A stretch of 64,000 nt of DNA from Metarhizium brunneum (GCF_013426205.1 NC_089426.1:1674001-1738000), one strand, 5' to 3'. Shown: positions 22,864-35,339, counted from the first letter of the stretch. Program-made: numbers and translations. Notes: generated by a model not told the origin, from the sequence alone.

Positions 22864-23817
22864 CCTGGCACTAGATGGCCACGCCTTTGTTTGTTGGTGG
22901 TAGACGCCAAGGTGAGAAAGAGCCAGCTGAGTTGCTGCGTCAGTCCGGACCAAAAATATCCGTCGAGAGTGGACGATAGAGAGCAGGAAGACCCAGCGCA
23001 AATGCAGGCTGTAAGCTGTAGGCTGTGTGAGGTTGTGTCGAGGGAAACTCGAATCCTAGACCAAGGTTTATTGAATTGTTGAAAGCAAAGGTGAAGATGA
23101 AGGAGATGAAGAATGAGCCGAGGTCTGGCTCCCCGTCGAGGTTTATATACCTGAATCCCCAGTAATATTCATAGCCTTAGGGCAGAGTGAGGAGCTGCAT
23201 CAAATCATGAATAATGACATCTCCTGTCCCTGTTCAGATGCTGTTTATCAACTATCCGCCGTCGCAGCCACAGCCTCACCACGCAACCGGTTTGAACAAA
23301 GGGCCACCTCCAAAACATCAGAAGCGACACAAACGAGTCCTGGGCCTAGTCGATTTTCACCGGACTCTGAGCATAATCAAATGGTCAGCAGACCTCGTCC
23401 TTTGGTGCTTCATCATACATCCCGTCTGCATCAGATGGAAACTGGGTCCTGCACAGGAACAAAGCGCCGACGGAAGGGGGGATCACAAGCTCGCTTGCAA
23501 TGAAAGCAGCCCCGTCCTCTCCATCAGTTCTTACCAAGATCAACACGGGTTGCGCCCGTGTTCAACTTTTTCTCATTCACCACACAAGCTCGCGGCCATG
23601 TCAGAGGACCACAGCTCGCCATGCATGGCGCCGCGCCGTAAACATACGACTCCCCTATGAACAGCCAGCCATGTTCAGAAACCGGACAAAGAACGACAGG
23701 AACACAGTAGCCACCAACGAGGGCAAGGTGGCAAGCAAGTCTTCTTGAACCACGGTAGCCCGCCGGGACCTCTTCCCAGGATATGATACGGCCTTGTGAG
23801 CGCCTCCTGATAACGCA

Positions 23818-24345
23818 TCAGTTCCTGGTTCCGGCGATGCCGTGAAGGAAGAACAGCCGGCCGTCGTTGATAAATCGAACATTAGGTTCTCCAGGCTGGC
23901 TCTGCCTCCCCGCCGCCTGGCCAACAACGTATATGGCCTGCGCAGGCGTCGGGGAGAGGCTCTCGAAAAAGTCCACTAGACAACCTGCGAGAAGCTGGGA
24001 CGTATACGTCGCTGATGACCACTTCCAGTCCGCCCTCCGTCGGTCTGGGGACGGCATCTGTGTCGAGGCGCTCAATCAGAGCGTGTACTCGGCACTCGCT
24101 GTCGTGACGTGGCTTTTCTGTGTCCCTTTGTAGGGCACACTCTGGTCCGGCAGCGAAGCACGCCTGGTAGAGATGGTCAATGGAGCGCTCAATGTCTTCG
24201 ATATTTTGGCTGCAGCCCCGTACCGTTGTCAGACTGCAAACATCGGATCCGTAAAGCTGTAAGGAGCAGGCATACGCTGGCGATCCCGGTTCGCCCAGAA
24301 CTTCAGAGCCGAATTGCCGCAGTCACGCAGTCCCATCAACAGTGA
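23818..24345 (-). pseudogene. Possible relic of an alpha/beta-hydrolase (TAP-like C-terminal part)
   Basis: Reading the minus strand from about 24260, one frame gives coding-like sequence: NIEDIERSIDHLYQACFAAG and then PECALQRD. This resembles the stretch CxxAGPxxCAL found after the catalytic region of secreted fungal TAP-type alpha/beta-hydrolases. From about 24000 the likely continuation, LVDFFESLSPTPAQAIYVVG, is in a different frame, ending at the stop at 23818-23820. The nucleophile and N-terminal half are not found; the adjacent regulator gene ends at 24484. This is therefore at best a 5'-truncated, frame-shifted remnant. The family call rests on pattern memory and could be wrong. Confidence 0.3.
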
Positions 24346-24483
24346 TTGTTATATAAGTGTAGGCTCGCATGACGACATGTGTAAGCAGATAAAACATAAT
24401 CATTAGTCGCTGCATGATGCTGCCTGTTCTCACCACCGTACACATTCTTCATGGAACTCGTACTTGTCTCTCCAATTGCCCAG

Positions 24484-26708
24484 CTATTGCCCCAGCCTCG
24501 CCCACAGCTCAATCAACGAGCCAAGCTGGCCCTCCACTTCCTCCAAAAGCGGCCCCGAATTCCTCGCAAGAGCTTCCTTGACATTGTCTGGCTGCGGAAG
24601 CACAAACGACACGGGCAAGTCTGGCTCTATGGCTTCCACACCCCAGCCGTGGAGGTACCGCCGCGCAGACTCGGGAATGGTCTTCCCCATGGCCCATGCA
24701 AACGCTTGTATGCCCTGCAGCAGGTACCCCAAGACCTTCATGCGGTTAATGCCCTGCTGGGCAATCATACAGGCTGTTGAGAAGGCCGGATGAGTGGCCG
24801 AATCATCCAGGAGCGGGATGAGGGCGTACATGCAAAGGTGTATGTGGCGATATGCAAGACCACCCAGGGATTGCCATTTGTTCATGTAGACCCCTATGAG
24901 CTCCACGTCGGCGATGCAGCGTTTGCGTAATATGTCTCTGACAGTTGTCCCAGGGAGATCGTAGAGGTTGTGAAACGGTGTGTCGAGGGGCACGTCGCGA
25001 AGAATGGTGAAGATGATTTCCGTTTCGTGCATTCTTGAGAGCTTTGAGTTAGGGCTTAAGGAAATACAAGTGCGTGTTTTGGGATTTATTATACCTTTTC
25101 ATACATGTTTCCGGTGTCATGTTGCTCCAACAGTGAAACCTGGGCGGTAGTTGAGCTACATAAGCCAACAACCTACAGTAGAAGCTCTTGCGGATACGCA
25201 AGTCGCTATCACTTCCGGTGATGGCGCCTTCGCAGACGTACTGCATCAGTTCATTCCAGAGCTCAGTTAAATTACAATTTATGGTATTGATTCCCGGAAC
25301 CAAGGGGACAGCACTGGTGGCTTCGTCATACAAACGGCCCAAAACATCCATGTTGGCAGTACCAAATTCGTCGGGCGGTTTAGGCACCTTTGGCGCGGGT
25401 AAAATGGACGGATGGGAATAGTAAAAGGCAATTCGACTGGTAGTACTTAGCTCATGGTTTTTTTTTTTCGCGAAATTTACAACTCACCTTTCCATAATGT
25501 ACAAACCCCAAAGCACGCGGCTAATGATACACTTCTCCTTTTGGCTACCAGGTCTGCTCTCAAGGGCCTGAAACTTCTCCTCCAACGACAGCCTGCTGAG
25601 CAGAGCATACGCCGTGTAAAGATATATTCGGGATATCTTGTCTCTACCTTTGATGGCCATCGTGAGGTACATAAGGACGAGGGCGACGATGTTGGGGATC
25701 GACGCACAACCTTGTTCCCGTTCATATAGCCCCTTGGCCTCTTCAAAAAAGCGATCTGAGAGGTTTTGTTTCGCAATGACTCCAAATTGCTTTGCTCTCT
25801 CAGAAAAGTTCTGTTAAATTAGTTCAATGGTCTAGTATCAGAATCAGGGGAACTAACACTTTCAACCGCACAGATGGCATTGACTAGGAACGGTGTGCAA
25901 TATCTAGAACCAATTACATGTCCAGACTTCATATCCTCGATAAAGACGTCTTTTTCGAGAACAGGGAGAAGATAGGTACCATTGAAATGAAACAGATTTG
26001 TGATGAGCTCAGACACAAGCCCGTCGCCCGCAACAATCGTCCACGGTCGAGCTGGAACCTTGATAATGCTCCCATCCAGAGCCAGGCGATCCAGCCGTTC
26101 CAGCTGATAATTGCCGTAAGTCTCGGACGGTGAAGGGTTCGGGAACAGCACCTCAGCTTGTCTCACAGCTTCAAAGAGAATGAAGGGTTCGCCAGACTCT
26201 CTGATGTGACGAAACAATTCCAACGCCTCATCCCAGGGCTTAGTACATAACAGCTGAAATAGCTCCCTGTACTGGTCATTCTCACTCATCAAGTCGTCTC
26301 GCTTCTGCTTGAGCACGCTAGTCAATGCCTTACCCCTTTCAAGCTCATAAGTACACGACTCGCCTCTACTGTGGCAGCGTTTACAGGTTGGTCTAGAGCC
26401 ATTGCACTACCTCTCTAAGCATCCACTCGTATCTCAGAAACAGTATATGGGAAGTTTTGCCAACTCACCTTGGCCTTTCGTCGCCTGCAATTCTGGCATG
26501 CGACACTGATCATCGCCCGCTTGGGTCTGATGAAGGCACGGGGCGGAGTTGACCAGTTACTTTGGCCATTGGACGGCGCGGACGGCGCATACACCGATAG
26601 CTTTGGGCAGATGGGTAATTGTCCTTCCCCTGACGGTTGCTTTGAATTCATCATGTCAAGGTTTTGTGGCTCAGAAATGTTGAAGGTTGTAAAGAGGCTT
26701 CGTAGCAT
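24484..26708 (-). CDS. Zn2Cys6 transcription factor, 5 exons, 667 aa
   Basis: Exons are 26708-26469, 26406-25858, 25810-25488, 25436-25095 and 25033-24484. Introns are 62, 47, 51 and 61 bp and all junctions restore frame (total 668 codons with stop). The first intron interrupts the zinc cluster after RRRKAK. Joined, it reads C71-x2-C74-x6-C81-x6-C88-x2-C91-x6-C98, a canonical binuclear cluster, followed by a short basic/coiled linker (LTSVLKQKRDDLMSENDQYR). The remainder is the fungal-specific transcription factor domain, with the motif LWGLYIME then a run leading to PKPPDEFG, typical of the central helical region. The start at 26708 is the longest ATG; 26654 (MMNSKQ) is also possible. Expected role: nuclear regulator of unknown targets. 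The nearest neighbours are decayed genes on both sides, so context gives no target. Confidence 0.87.
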
Positions 26709-27169
26709 TCGGAGCTCAACTTATACGGGGCATGGAGTCGAGTGGTTAAGAAATAAAGTCGGTGCCAGAAAATTTGCGGTCTGGCGCTTTCGACGTTTCC
26801 ATTGCAGGTACCAATGGAAAAGCTGTCCTAATACGGAGTCAAAATTCTGGTGAATAAAGAATGACAAGTCGACGGCATCAACGGCTGCAACTGCATGGCG
26901 GTATCGAATCACGTCGAGGCGGAAAAGACGTCCGGTCCTGCGAGAAGACCCCCTGGCTGCTGATTTCCAGGTTTGTGAATCGTCGCTTTAGATCGATAAA
27001 TGCGATGTGTCACATCGGCTTAACGTAACGGCCAGCCCTGTTGAGCAGCCAGCTTACCATGGGGGGAGCCAAAGCCACTTGGAGAAGCCTCTAATCGCCT
27101 TACATATGTATGTATAGCCCTTGCTATACTACGACGTTAATAGACACACAGCCATCTCAGCACTTGATA
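26709..27169. other. Intergenic DNA upstream of the regulator
   Basis: This is the probable promoter of the minus-strand Zn2Cys6 gene and the 3' flank of the decayed gene. Nothing else is recognised. Confidence 0.4.
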
Positions 27170-28604
27170 TTACGACATGTCATCAAGGCGCATCCTTGGA
27201 GGAAACTCAGCCGCAAGCTTCAAAATGCCAAAAGAAACCCGCCCATTCTCAAGGCTTTTATGCATCCAATCACAATGGTTCTCGTATCTACCCACCAGCC
27301 TCATCAAGAATTTGCCCATGAGGAGACGGGGCGGGGATTGAAGGAAGCCGAAAAGTGCCATGGGAGACAGGATTCCTAGATCCTTATCATGACCCGGCAT
27401 TGTGACCAACTGCCATGTGCATCCCATGTCCGGGTTGCGGCCCGTATGGCTGGTGAGGCTGTTAGACACGTCTTGCAGAATCGGCATGACTGGCACGGAG
27501 TACTGCCGCTGGATGGGCTGCTAAGGCATTGGTGGCAGTGGTGGTTGCATGTAGTCGCCCTGTTCTGGGCCTTGCGGTTCGACGTTACGTGAAACCACTC
27601 CGAGTCTCTTACTACCCTTTCTCCCTATTCTGAGAGGCGTGGAAGATGGTCAGGATGTCGATATCGATGACGGCAATGCCCTCGACCGTGTCGCCGGAGA
27701 TGGCACCAATAATGGCTTTGCTGCCATCAATTCCGTTTCTGCGGCTCCTGATGCCATTATTATTTATTAGCATTCCTGGTGCTCCCTCCGCCACAACTTC
27801 CTGTTGATGCTGCCTAAGTTTTGTCATCGATTTGTGCCAGGAAAATGTTGCCAGGCGTTGAAATAAAGTTGTCGTCTGTGCAAATGGCGAATTGATGGCG
27901 TAAGTCCTGGTGGTAGTACGGCGAGACCATTTTGGAACGCGGCGGTACTCGGACAAGTGAGATCAAAGTATATATTGCCCATGTCATTCCTACTGCAGTC
28001 ACTGCCAAGGGGACTACAGTGTCATTGACCATAACAGAAATGAGTCGTTCGTTCACGGTGTCCTAGAGGGTGAGTTGTGATCAGTCAATACCCGTATTTT
28101 CAACCGCCATTCTACGAAGGGCAGGAATGATGCAAGGGTCAAGCTGGCACAACTCACTCGAGCACAAACCGTATCGGGTAGGCAAGTCTATCTCCTATTC
28201 GGGCGAACATTGAGGACCTGTCGAATGCCATTACCACCCACGCATCAAAACTTCTGCCAATTTTGTTATAGTTGCCGAGCTGTTGTGAAAACGGAAAGCG
28301 AACTGGCCCCAGACGAAGTTGACGTCCTCGTAGGTGACGATTCGCTCAACAAGGTTGTTCACAACATTGTTTCAGGGGCAGCCGAGATAGAGATGCAAGG
28401 AAATCCAGCGGTGGGTGGAACTTGGAGAGTATGTTGTTGTCTACCTTAGAGCAGCAGAGCTCGACGTCAAAAAAGAGCCACGGATTGCTGTTCAAGTTCA
28501 GACCGGTAGAGAAGAATAGGATGAGAGAAGTTGTGACGGAGGCCGAGAGCCTGAGAAAATTTCATCGTTGTGATTCCAGTCCTACTCCATCCTCTGCGCC
28601 ACAT
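27170..28604 (-). pseudogene. Decayed gene for an unknown, possibly membrane-associated protein
   Basis: The minus strand carries consecutive coding-like blocks that change frame several times. In order: a block from 28604 containing MKFSQALGLRHNFSHPILLY; a block with NNLVERIVTYEDVNFVWGQF; a block ending ARIGDRLAYPIRFVLE at about 28160; after a probable 5' splice site (GTGAGT), a block with AVGMTWAIYTLISLVRV (one hydrophobic segment) ending at 27814; a block with GMLINNNGIRSRRNG ending at 27612; and a last block with an in-frame TAG just before QPIQRQYSVPVMP, ending at 27170. Frame changes near 28370 and 28235 fall inside otherwise smooth sequence, where no GT-AG intron fits. This points to pseudogenisation or to assembly errors rather than splicing. 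No family recognised. Confidence 0.4.
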
Positions 28605-29923
28605 TGTCGATGGTTGATATCCAACTATTGAGAGCTCTAATCAGAGGCAACTATAACGACAACTGCAGCTGGTGAATAAACGTGAAGCGCCATATCAGGT
28701 CCACCATGGCTCCAATAGACCTCTATGCATTTTACCGAGATTTGAAAACGGAGGCTGAAGTATCTATCCTCCAGGTGGTTGATGATGACGGACGATTGAG
28801 TTATCATTTCATGAGCTGGAACGTAATGTGCACTTGGTATCAGGGAAACATTGACGCGGCCTGCTGTGTAAGGAGCATAGTCAGGCCCCTAGTTGATACG
28901 AATTGCAGGAAAATGGTCGTGGGAGGCTTTTCAAAGCTAAAAAAGAGCACGAATGTCTCTCAGGGGGCAAGATGATTGGCGTAGTTGTTCATGAGACTCA
29001 CGAGGTTGCGACAGATGAATGGGGAGAGGCGAGTCACGTGTGAAGCTTTCGACAAACGTGAGCTGCCGTGATCACTTGACAGCTCGGAAGTTGTGAGGCA
29101 AGTGCCATCGATGCCTTGGCTGCATTCATTTTCATCAACTGTTACCACAGGCTGCGGCAGAATATATTTGCCGACCAAGAAGTCGATATACACTAATATA
29201 CATACTGTAGTGTCAATAGTAGAATGTAGAGCGCGACGTATAGATAAGTACGTAAGTAGTTAGGTCTTGGGAGGTACCTAACCTGGTCAAATTCCTGGGC
29301 ACTTTTTCCCCCAGTGTAGATTTTCGCAGCAAATACCTGAGGCACTTGCATGGACAGGCAATTAAGCCCAAGTTGGACGACACTGTGCGTCGCCTCAGTC
29401 CATCGACAGATTTCAACTCTTCCAAAAGCTGGCATCTCCAGATTTCAGGTCCCGCTCTTCAACAAGGCCGGGGAGGTCTAGCCACGGGTTTGGTCTATCT
29501 CAAGGCCCCGAGTTGCCGGCCCACTGGTGCCTGAGCAAATTCGCCCACTGGTCCACAAAGTTTCCCATACGCTTATCGAACTGTGGCTCCCCAAGACCAA
29601 TGAGGCTGAGGCGTCTTGTGCCAATCATTCATGCGTGACACCCAACTCTGTGCGTCGACGTCAACACCATCAATCCAGTCTCAAGAGACTGTCCCGTGTT
29701 GAAAAACGACACCAGCTTTTTTCCATCATCCCCTATTTGCCAATGTCTTGATCGTCTGCTTGTGCGGCTCGACGCTACTCTCCTGAAACGACAGGGAACT
29801 CATCACCAGCCCGGCCGTCCGCGTCATCCTACTGTTGGTTTGGCTGAGTTGCCTCGCTTCCCTCCAGTGCAGGCAATCTCGAATTTGCTTGCGAGACCAA
29901 ACACCGGCTCGAATCTCGACATA
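28605..29923. other. Region with scattered coding-like fragments, then kinase promoter
   Basis: Minus-strand pieces at about 28960-29193 (QGIDGTCLTTSELSSDHGSS) and 29193-29435 look coding and may be upstream exons or relics of the decayed gene at 27170-28604. A plus-strand frame at 28706-28975 (MAPIDLYAFYRDLKTEAEVS) is also open. None could be linked into a gene. The last few hundred bases are the probable leader of the kinase gene. Confidence 0.3.
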
Positions 29924-32900
29924 ATGGCCTCCTACGGCTATCAAACCGCACCTCACCAGGGCTCGAGACATGCACAGCACGGAGGATACGCGCCGCAGGC
30001 TGCGCCGTCGCACGGCGGTGCGCCCGCTGGCACATTCTCCCCTGGCACCAAGATCCAGGTTGGCAGTCATCGAGTCGTTATTCAGAAATACCTATCAGAA
30101 GGAGGATTTGCACATGTCTACTTGGTCAAACTCTCCAAACCCATCGACGGTACCGATCTGGCGGTTCTTAAGCGTGTTGCTGTTCCCGACAAAGAAACGC
30201 TGCGGGGTATGCGTACCGAAGTTGAGACCATGAAACGACTTAAAGGACACCGACCGATCGTAACATATATCGATTCCCACGCTTCAGAGCTGAGAGGTGG
30301 CGGATATGAGGTTTTCCTCCTCATGGAGTATTGTGATGGTGGCGGCTTGATTGACTTTATGAACACACGCTTGCAGCATCGATTGACGGAACCCGAGATA
30401 TTGCACATTTTTTCCGATATCGCTGAGGGCGTTGCTTGTATGCATTATCTCAAACCTGCCCTCCTACATCGAGACTTGAAAGTTGAAAATGTCCTCATTG
30501 TGAACCGCGGGTCGTCGAAGCGGTTTAAAGTATGCGACTTCGGATCCTCCGCCCCTCCACGAGCTGCACCGACAACCGTAGTCGAGTGTCGACTTATGGA
30601 CGAGGACCTTCAGAAACACACAACACTGCAATATCGAGCGCCCGAAATGGTTGATGTATATAGAAAGCAACCGCTCAACGAAAAGTCGGATATTTGGGCA
30701 TTGGGTGTGTTGCTGTATAAATTATGCTATTACACAACCCCTTTTGAAGATCAGGGACAGTTGGCTATATTGAACGCCAGTTTCAAGTATCCTAGTCATC
30801 CTGTCTTCTCGGATAGACTGAAAAAGCTTATTGGTATGGAGTTTGGTCTTGATTTCCAGCAAGATTTTGTTACGCCAAAAATACTAACAAGCCTCAAGGG
30901 TCTATGTTGAAAGAGAACATGCAGTCTCGGCCGAACATTTACCAAGTCCTAAAGGAAGCATGTGCCATGCAGGGCAGACAAGTTCCCATACACGATGTAA
31001 GTCGCTCCCTTAATGATGTTACTGTTCATACCTAACGTGGCCTCAAGATATATTCGGGCCAAGCGAAACGAGAGTCGAGACCTGCAAGTCAACCATCACC
31101 CACCAAGTCTCAACAAGGCCATCAAGGAGCCGTCGTGGGTGCAGTATACTCGCCACCCGAGCAAGAAGAGCACAATGTCCCTGATATCGTGCCCATGCGA
31201 CGGGGCCGTCCTACTGTTTCACCCGGGCCACAAAAGCAAGACCCGTCGCGAAAAGTCACTGTAGGTGATCCATTTGCCGCCCTCGATTCAACGAGTAGTC
31301 AAAAGGCTCTCGGGGCCGACGAGCTATCTGCGCGTTTCCCGACTTTGGACCAGTTCTCTCTTCTTCACGACAAGGGAGCTAAATTTGACTTCGACTCATC
31401 GGCAATTTCACCACAGTCTCAACACGTTGAGGCCGACCAACACGTGGCAGAGCGTCTGGCCGACGAAGCATTTGCCTCGCTACAACAGAGTCCAGAGAAA
31501 CCGGCTCCCTCCCCACGACCTCACTCTCTCACTCCCCCTTCGCAGCAGCCTGAACACCTTTCCACTCCTCCTGTTGACCGATCTCCGTTGAACACGTCAT
31601 CAGCGCCCACAACAACGGAGCAGAGCCAACCCAGTCGGGCCTCCTCGATTATCAGCAGTAACCCCGAGCTGAAGGCCATTTCGGCTCAGACTAACGCAAA
31701 ATATGTCTCGACTGGAACGATGACGTCTGAGTTTTCTTCCAGAGTCTCAACGCCTCAATTTGAGAAACATTCAGAGAAGAAGCTCCCTGAACGTACCCCG
31801 TCCCGCGCAGACCAGGATTCGCTGCCTAATCACGCTCGCCCTCAATACCTCAGACGACCATCTCTATCGTCACGGCCGTCTTTGGAGGATCATCGAATTC
31901 AGGCCCAGTCGACGGATTCTACGTTGAGCTCATCAACACATGTCAGTCGGCCACGCCCCGCCAGCACCAGTTTTGAGTCCAGCACTCTGGATTTCCTGCG
32001 GGAAAGGGAATTGGCTGCCAAGCCTTCTAGGATGACAGTGCAGTCATCAATGCAAAATCCACAGCGGCGGCCGGCAGCTGCACCTCAGACAATCAGGGTA
32101 GAGGGCAGAAAGCAAACAGAAGAGGACCTGTTGCTAGACGTGACGAACTCCCCAGTGACAACTCAAGATGAACAAACGGATATCAATCGGAGATCGACTG
32201 CCTCAACAGCTTCTGGTCTTAAGAAATTAGCAGGCAAATATGGTGACGCTTTCAACCGGTTTGAAGGCGCTTCACCTCAGGAATCTGTAGGTATAATTCA
32301 GTCTGAGCTGCCTGAGCTACCCGAGTTGCCACAAAAGTCGACATCTCACCATGATGCAAAAGTTCCACCGAAGCAGGAACCAGCTGTTGGTCCCAGTGCC
32401 AATGCCCTGATTGATATTGAGGAGGACAGCATGACGCCAGAAATGAGGCGTGAGCTCGAACGTCAAAGGCTTGAAGAAGAAGAAAAACGAGTTGCTGCTG
32501 CTCAAGCTGAATATAAGAACCGGGTTGGCTCATCTGGGAAACCGGTTCCTGGCCCCAAGATCGTGGGGGCTTCACAACGCAAAGCCAGCACGATTCAAAG
32601 CCGCGTGCAGAGCTTGCTCAGCGAGGAGCAGAAACCATCTCCTGTTCAAAGGACTGCCCACGGTTATGGCAAGTACACCGATGAGCAGTCGGCGGCGCCT
32701 TCCGGTCAGAAACCAACGCCAAGCATCGTTCGCAGGTCAATGGCTCCCAGACCAATAAATGCGACCCCTTCCAATGACTCCGGGTCCATCACGGTTTCTA
32801 CATCCCATTCAATGCCAGCACCATCCCAGCCAAGATCTACGGGGCAAAAGCCACCTGCGCCGAAGAAAAAGCCCACTCATCTAAATAGCTTCCCAACAGG

Positions 32901-33105
32901 ACATCGTCCGCCGTCACCAATTAAGCAGAGCCAACATGCCCAGCCCGAGCACCTCATTGCAGTAGACCTCCCAGGTCAACCTGTTCTTGAAATGTCAATC
33001 CAGGATAAAGAAGACTATATCGAAGATTTTGCAAAGCGATTTCCCAGTTTAAGTTCAATAGAGACGGAATCTCAAGGCAGTCGCCGCAGTGAATCGCGAC
33101 GATGA
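29924..33105 (+). CDS. Ark1/Prk1-type (NAK family) actin-regulating serine/threonine kinase, 3 exons, 1021 aa
   Basis: Exons are 29924-30833, 30899-30996 and 31048-33105; introns of 65 and 51 bp join in frame, the first with branch word ACTAACA. The kinase domain occupies about residues 45-330: VVIQKYLSEGGFAHVYLV, catalytic lysine in LAVLKRV, catalytic loop HRDLKVEN (about 182-189) and CDFGSS (about 204-209). The G-S-S after DFG and the EGGFAHVYLV start are typical of the Ark/Prk/NAK group. The 680-residue tail is disordered, rich in Ser, Pro and Gln, with a short charged helix around TPEMRRELERQRLEEEEKR and proline-lysine motifs (PPAPKKKP). Yeast Ark1/Prk1 phosphorylate endocytic coat and actin-patch proteins at the plasma membrane; the same role is inferred. 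The next gene, mak11, starts about 300 bp downstream on the same strand. Confidence 0.92.
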
Positions 33106-33411
33106 ACAGCCTCTGCAAGGTTTAGAATATAAATGTATTTTTCATGATGGCATAAGCATATAAATGAATCAGTGCTCTGCACGTTTACGAATTAATGCCA
33201 TTTAATTCGATAATAAACGAACCAAATGTTGTGACCACATGCTGAATTGTCGAATGTTTTGCCTTGCTTTGGTACATGTCTGGCCCACTTTATTTTAAGT
33301 TCTTATCTTATCAACGCTGCCCAATTTTTTTTTTCTTGAGTAGCACCATCAACCACCTATCGCCAACTTATATCAAGTTTATCAACCAGCATTTAATCAC
33401 AAGACAGTAAA
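33106..33411 (+). promoter_or_regulatory. Short spacer: kinase 3' flank and mak11 promoter
   Basis: 306 bp between tandem genes. It is A+T-rich after 33106 (probable 3' UTR) and contains a T-run near 33327-33334 before the mak11 start, as in many fungal promoters. No specific operator was identified. Confidence 0.35.
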
Positions 33412-34884
33412 ATGGCTAAAAGGAAGAGACAAGCCGTGAACGGAAACGATTCCGCCGCAGCTAACCCTGTCCCGTCCAAGAAATCCAAGGCAGCCGACAC
33501 CAACCCGAAATCTAAAACGTCCTGTCATCCCGAAACCATCCAGATCATTGTCGGATCTTATGATCAAGTTCTGCACGGCTTAACTGCCACCATTTCCGAC
33601 GACAAGGCCGAATTTGCAGATACCTTTCTCTTCAACGCACACAACTCCGCTATCCGATGCGTGGCAGTGTCGCCTCCCTCCGCAGCGGTCCCCGGACAAA
33701 CACAAAAGGTGCTTTTGGCATCTGGAAGCACGGACGAGCGAATCAACATCTTCAATTTATCGGCGCACCCTCCTAGTCGGAAAAACCAAGATCTTCTCGC
33801 CAAGATTGCGCCGCGGCCTATTCTTGAGAATTCCAAGAACAGAGAACTGGGGACGTTGTTCCACCATACTTCGACAATAACTGCGCTTCGCTTCCCGTCG
33901 AGATCAAAACTTCTCACTGCCAGTGAAGACTCTACCATTGCGATTGCCAGAACAAGGGACTGGTCTGTATTGAGTACCATCAAGGCGCCTATTCCCAAGG
34001 CTCAAGGCAGACCGAGTGGTGATACGGCGGCATTTGGGGCAACGCCCTCGGGTGTGAATGACTTTGCCATTCATCCTAGTATGAAGTTGATGATCAGTGT
34101 GTCCAAGGGCGAGAAATGCATGCGCTTATGGAATTTGGTCACGGGCAAGAAGGCCGGTGTGTTGGGCTTCGGCAAGGACATGCTGCAGGAGATTGGAGAG
34201 GGACGGCATTCTACAGGGGAAGGGAGAAAAGTCGTCTGGGGAAATGTCGATGGTGCGGATGAGTTTGCCGTAGGGTTCGACCGTGACGTGGTGGTCTTTG
34301 GGATGGACAGCGTGCCCAAATGTCGCCTTATGACGGGGCAGAGAACCAAGGTCCATCAATTTACCTATGTCAGCGCCGACGAAAGGTCGCTTTTGGTGGT
34401 CGCTACCGAAGATGGACGGATACTCTTCTTTTCCACCAAGAAGGACGATTTATCACCGCCAGGGGAAGTCAATGGGAAGAAGGGGACCCTGTCCAGTGCC
34501 AAGTTGGTAGGCTTTGTAGGTGGGAAAGCAGAGGGCATATCTGGCCGGATAAAAGATATCGTGGTCTTGCCAAGCGAGGTTAACCAGGGGACGTTGTACT
34601 TGGTGGGAGCAAGCAGTGAGGGCAAAGTCCGGGTGTGGACGCTACAAGCAAAGGATTTGGTTGCGGCCGCTACGAAGGATAAGACGGGCGAGAATCCAAT
34701 TGGGAAATTGGCTGGCACATTTGAGTCGGAGAATCGCATTACGTGTTTGGCGGGATATGTGATGATTCCTCGGCCAGACGGTGCGGAGGATAGTGAAGAA
34801 GAGGGCCCGGAAAGTGAGGTTGAGGAGAAGGACGGCGACGACGACGACGACGACGATAATAGTAGTGAGGATGGAGATGAGTAA
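33412..34884 (+). CDS. mak11: Mak11/PAK1IP1-type WD40 ribosome-biogenesis protein, 490 aa
   Basis: Single exon with a clear ATG at 33412 (AAAATGGCT). A Lys/Arg-rich N-terminus (MAKRKRQ, PSKKSK) looks like a nuclear/nucleolar signal. WD40-like repeats follow: FLFNAHNSAIRCVAVSP then LLASGSTDERINIFNL; HTSTITALRFPSRSKLLTAS; GVNDFAIHPSMKLMISVSKG with KCMRLWNLVTGKKAG; later repeats are weaker. The C-terminus is a long acidic run (EEEGPESEVEEKDGDDDD...). This arrangement matches Mak11 (PAK1IP1 in animals), needed for 60S subunit assembly. In Mak11 orthologues an insertion separates the first two repeats, as here (RKNQDLLAKIAPRPI). Housekeeping function is expected. It is convergent with the broken gene downstream. 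Confidence 0.85.
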   Translation: MAKRKRQAVNGNDSAAANPVPSKKSKAADTNPKSKTSCHPETIQIIVGSYDQVLHGLTATISDDKAEFADTFLFNAHNSAIRCVAVSPPSAAVPGQTQKVLLASGSTDERINIFNLSAHPPSRKNQDLLAKIAPRPILENSKNRELGTLFHHTSTITALRFPSRSKLLTASEDSTIAIARTRDWSVLSTIKAPIPKAQGRPSGDTAAFGATPSGVNDFAIHPSMKLMISVSKGEKCMRLWNLVTGKKAGVLGFGKDMLQEIGEGRHSTGEGRKVVWGNVDGADEFAVGFDRDVVVFGMDSVPKCRLMTGQRTKVHQFTYVSADERSLLVVATEDGRILFFSTKKDDLSPPGEVNGKKGTLSSAKLVGFVGGKAEGISGRIKDIVVLPSEVNQGTLYLVGASSEGKVRVWTLQAKDLVAAATKDKTGENPIGKLAGTFESENRITCLAGYVMIPRPDGAEDSEEEGPESEVEEKDGDDDDDDDNSSEDGDE

Positions 34885-35339
34885 CACACATATCTGTTGC
34901 AATATTGGAAGATAACGACTGTGTATCACAGCAATGTGTAGCATCTAAGAAGTACCTGGCTCCGTGTAGTGTTGTATCTACGACATTACCGGATGTACAA
35001 TTACCTGCGCTCCCTCCTTGTGATAAATATAAACCAGAAACATACTCCTATATCTGGGGGCCCTGCTGTGCTCAGTAGCCGGGAATTGTGTAAATTCATC
35101 CCAACCAAGTGGAGAGAAGTTGCTTCTTTATCCGTTATTCCGGGAGAGTCTTGCCATCACATCGCACGAGGCGACGCGCTTCGCAGCAAATTCATGTTCC
35201 ACCTGTCGTAGGAATCGCGGCAGAAGGGTACACGGGTTTGGCAACCAGAATACTAGTGCTCCAAACAAAGGTCGTCCTGCATTCCAAGGCTGCATTGTTC
35301 TCGGATCAACCCGAGGACACACACAAATCATTTTATCAT
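34885..35339. other. Convergent intergenic spacer
   Basis: 455 bp between the 3' ends of mak11 (plus) and the broken membrane-protein gene (minus). No feature beyond presumed 3' UTRs. Confidence 0.4.

Noticed and set aside
25388..25436. Placing the acceptor of intron 3 of the second Zn2Cys6 gene at the CAAAG before GTGCCT
   Set aside because: It breaks the frame. The earlier acceptor at 25437 keeps phase and adds a plausible AFYYSHPSILPAPKV segment.
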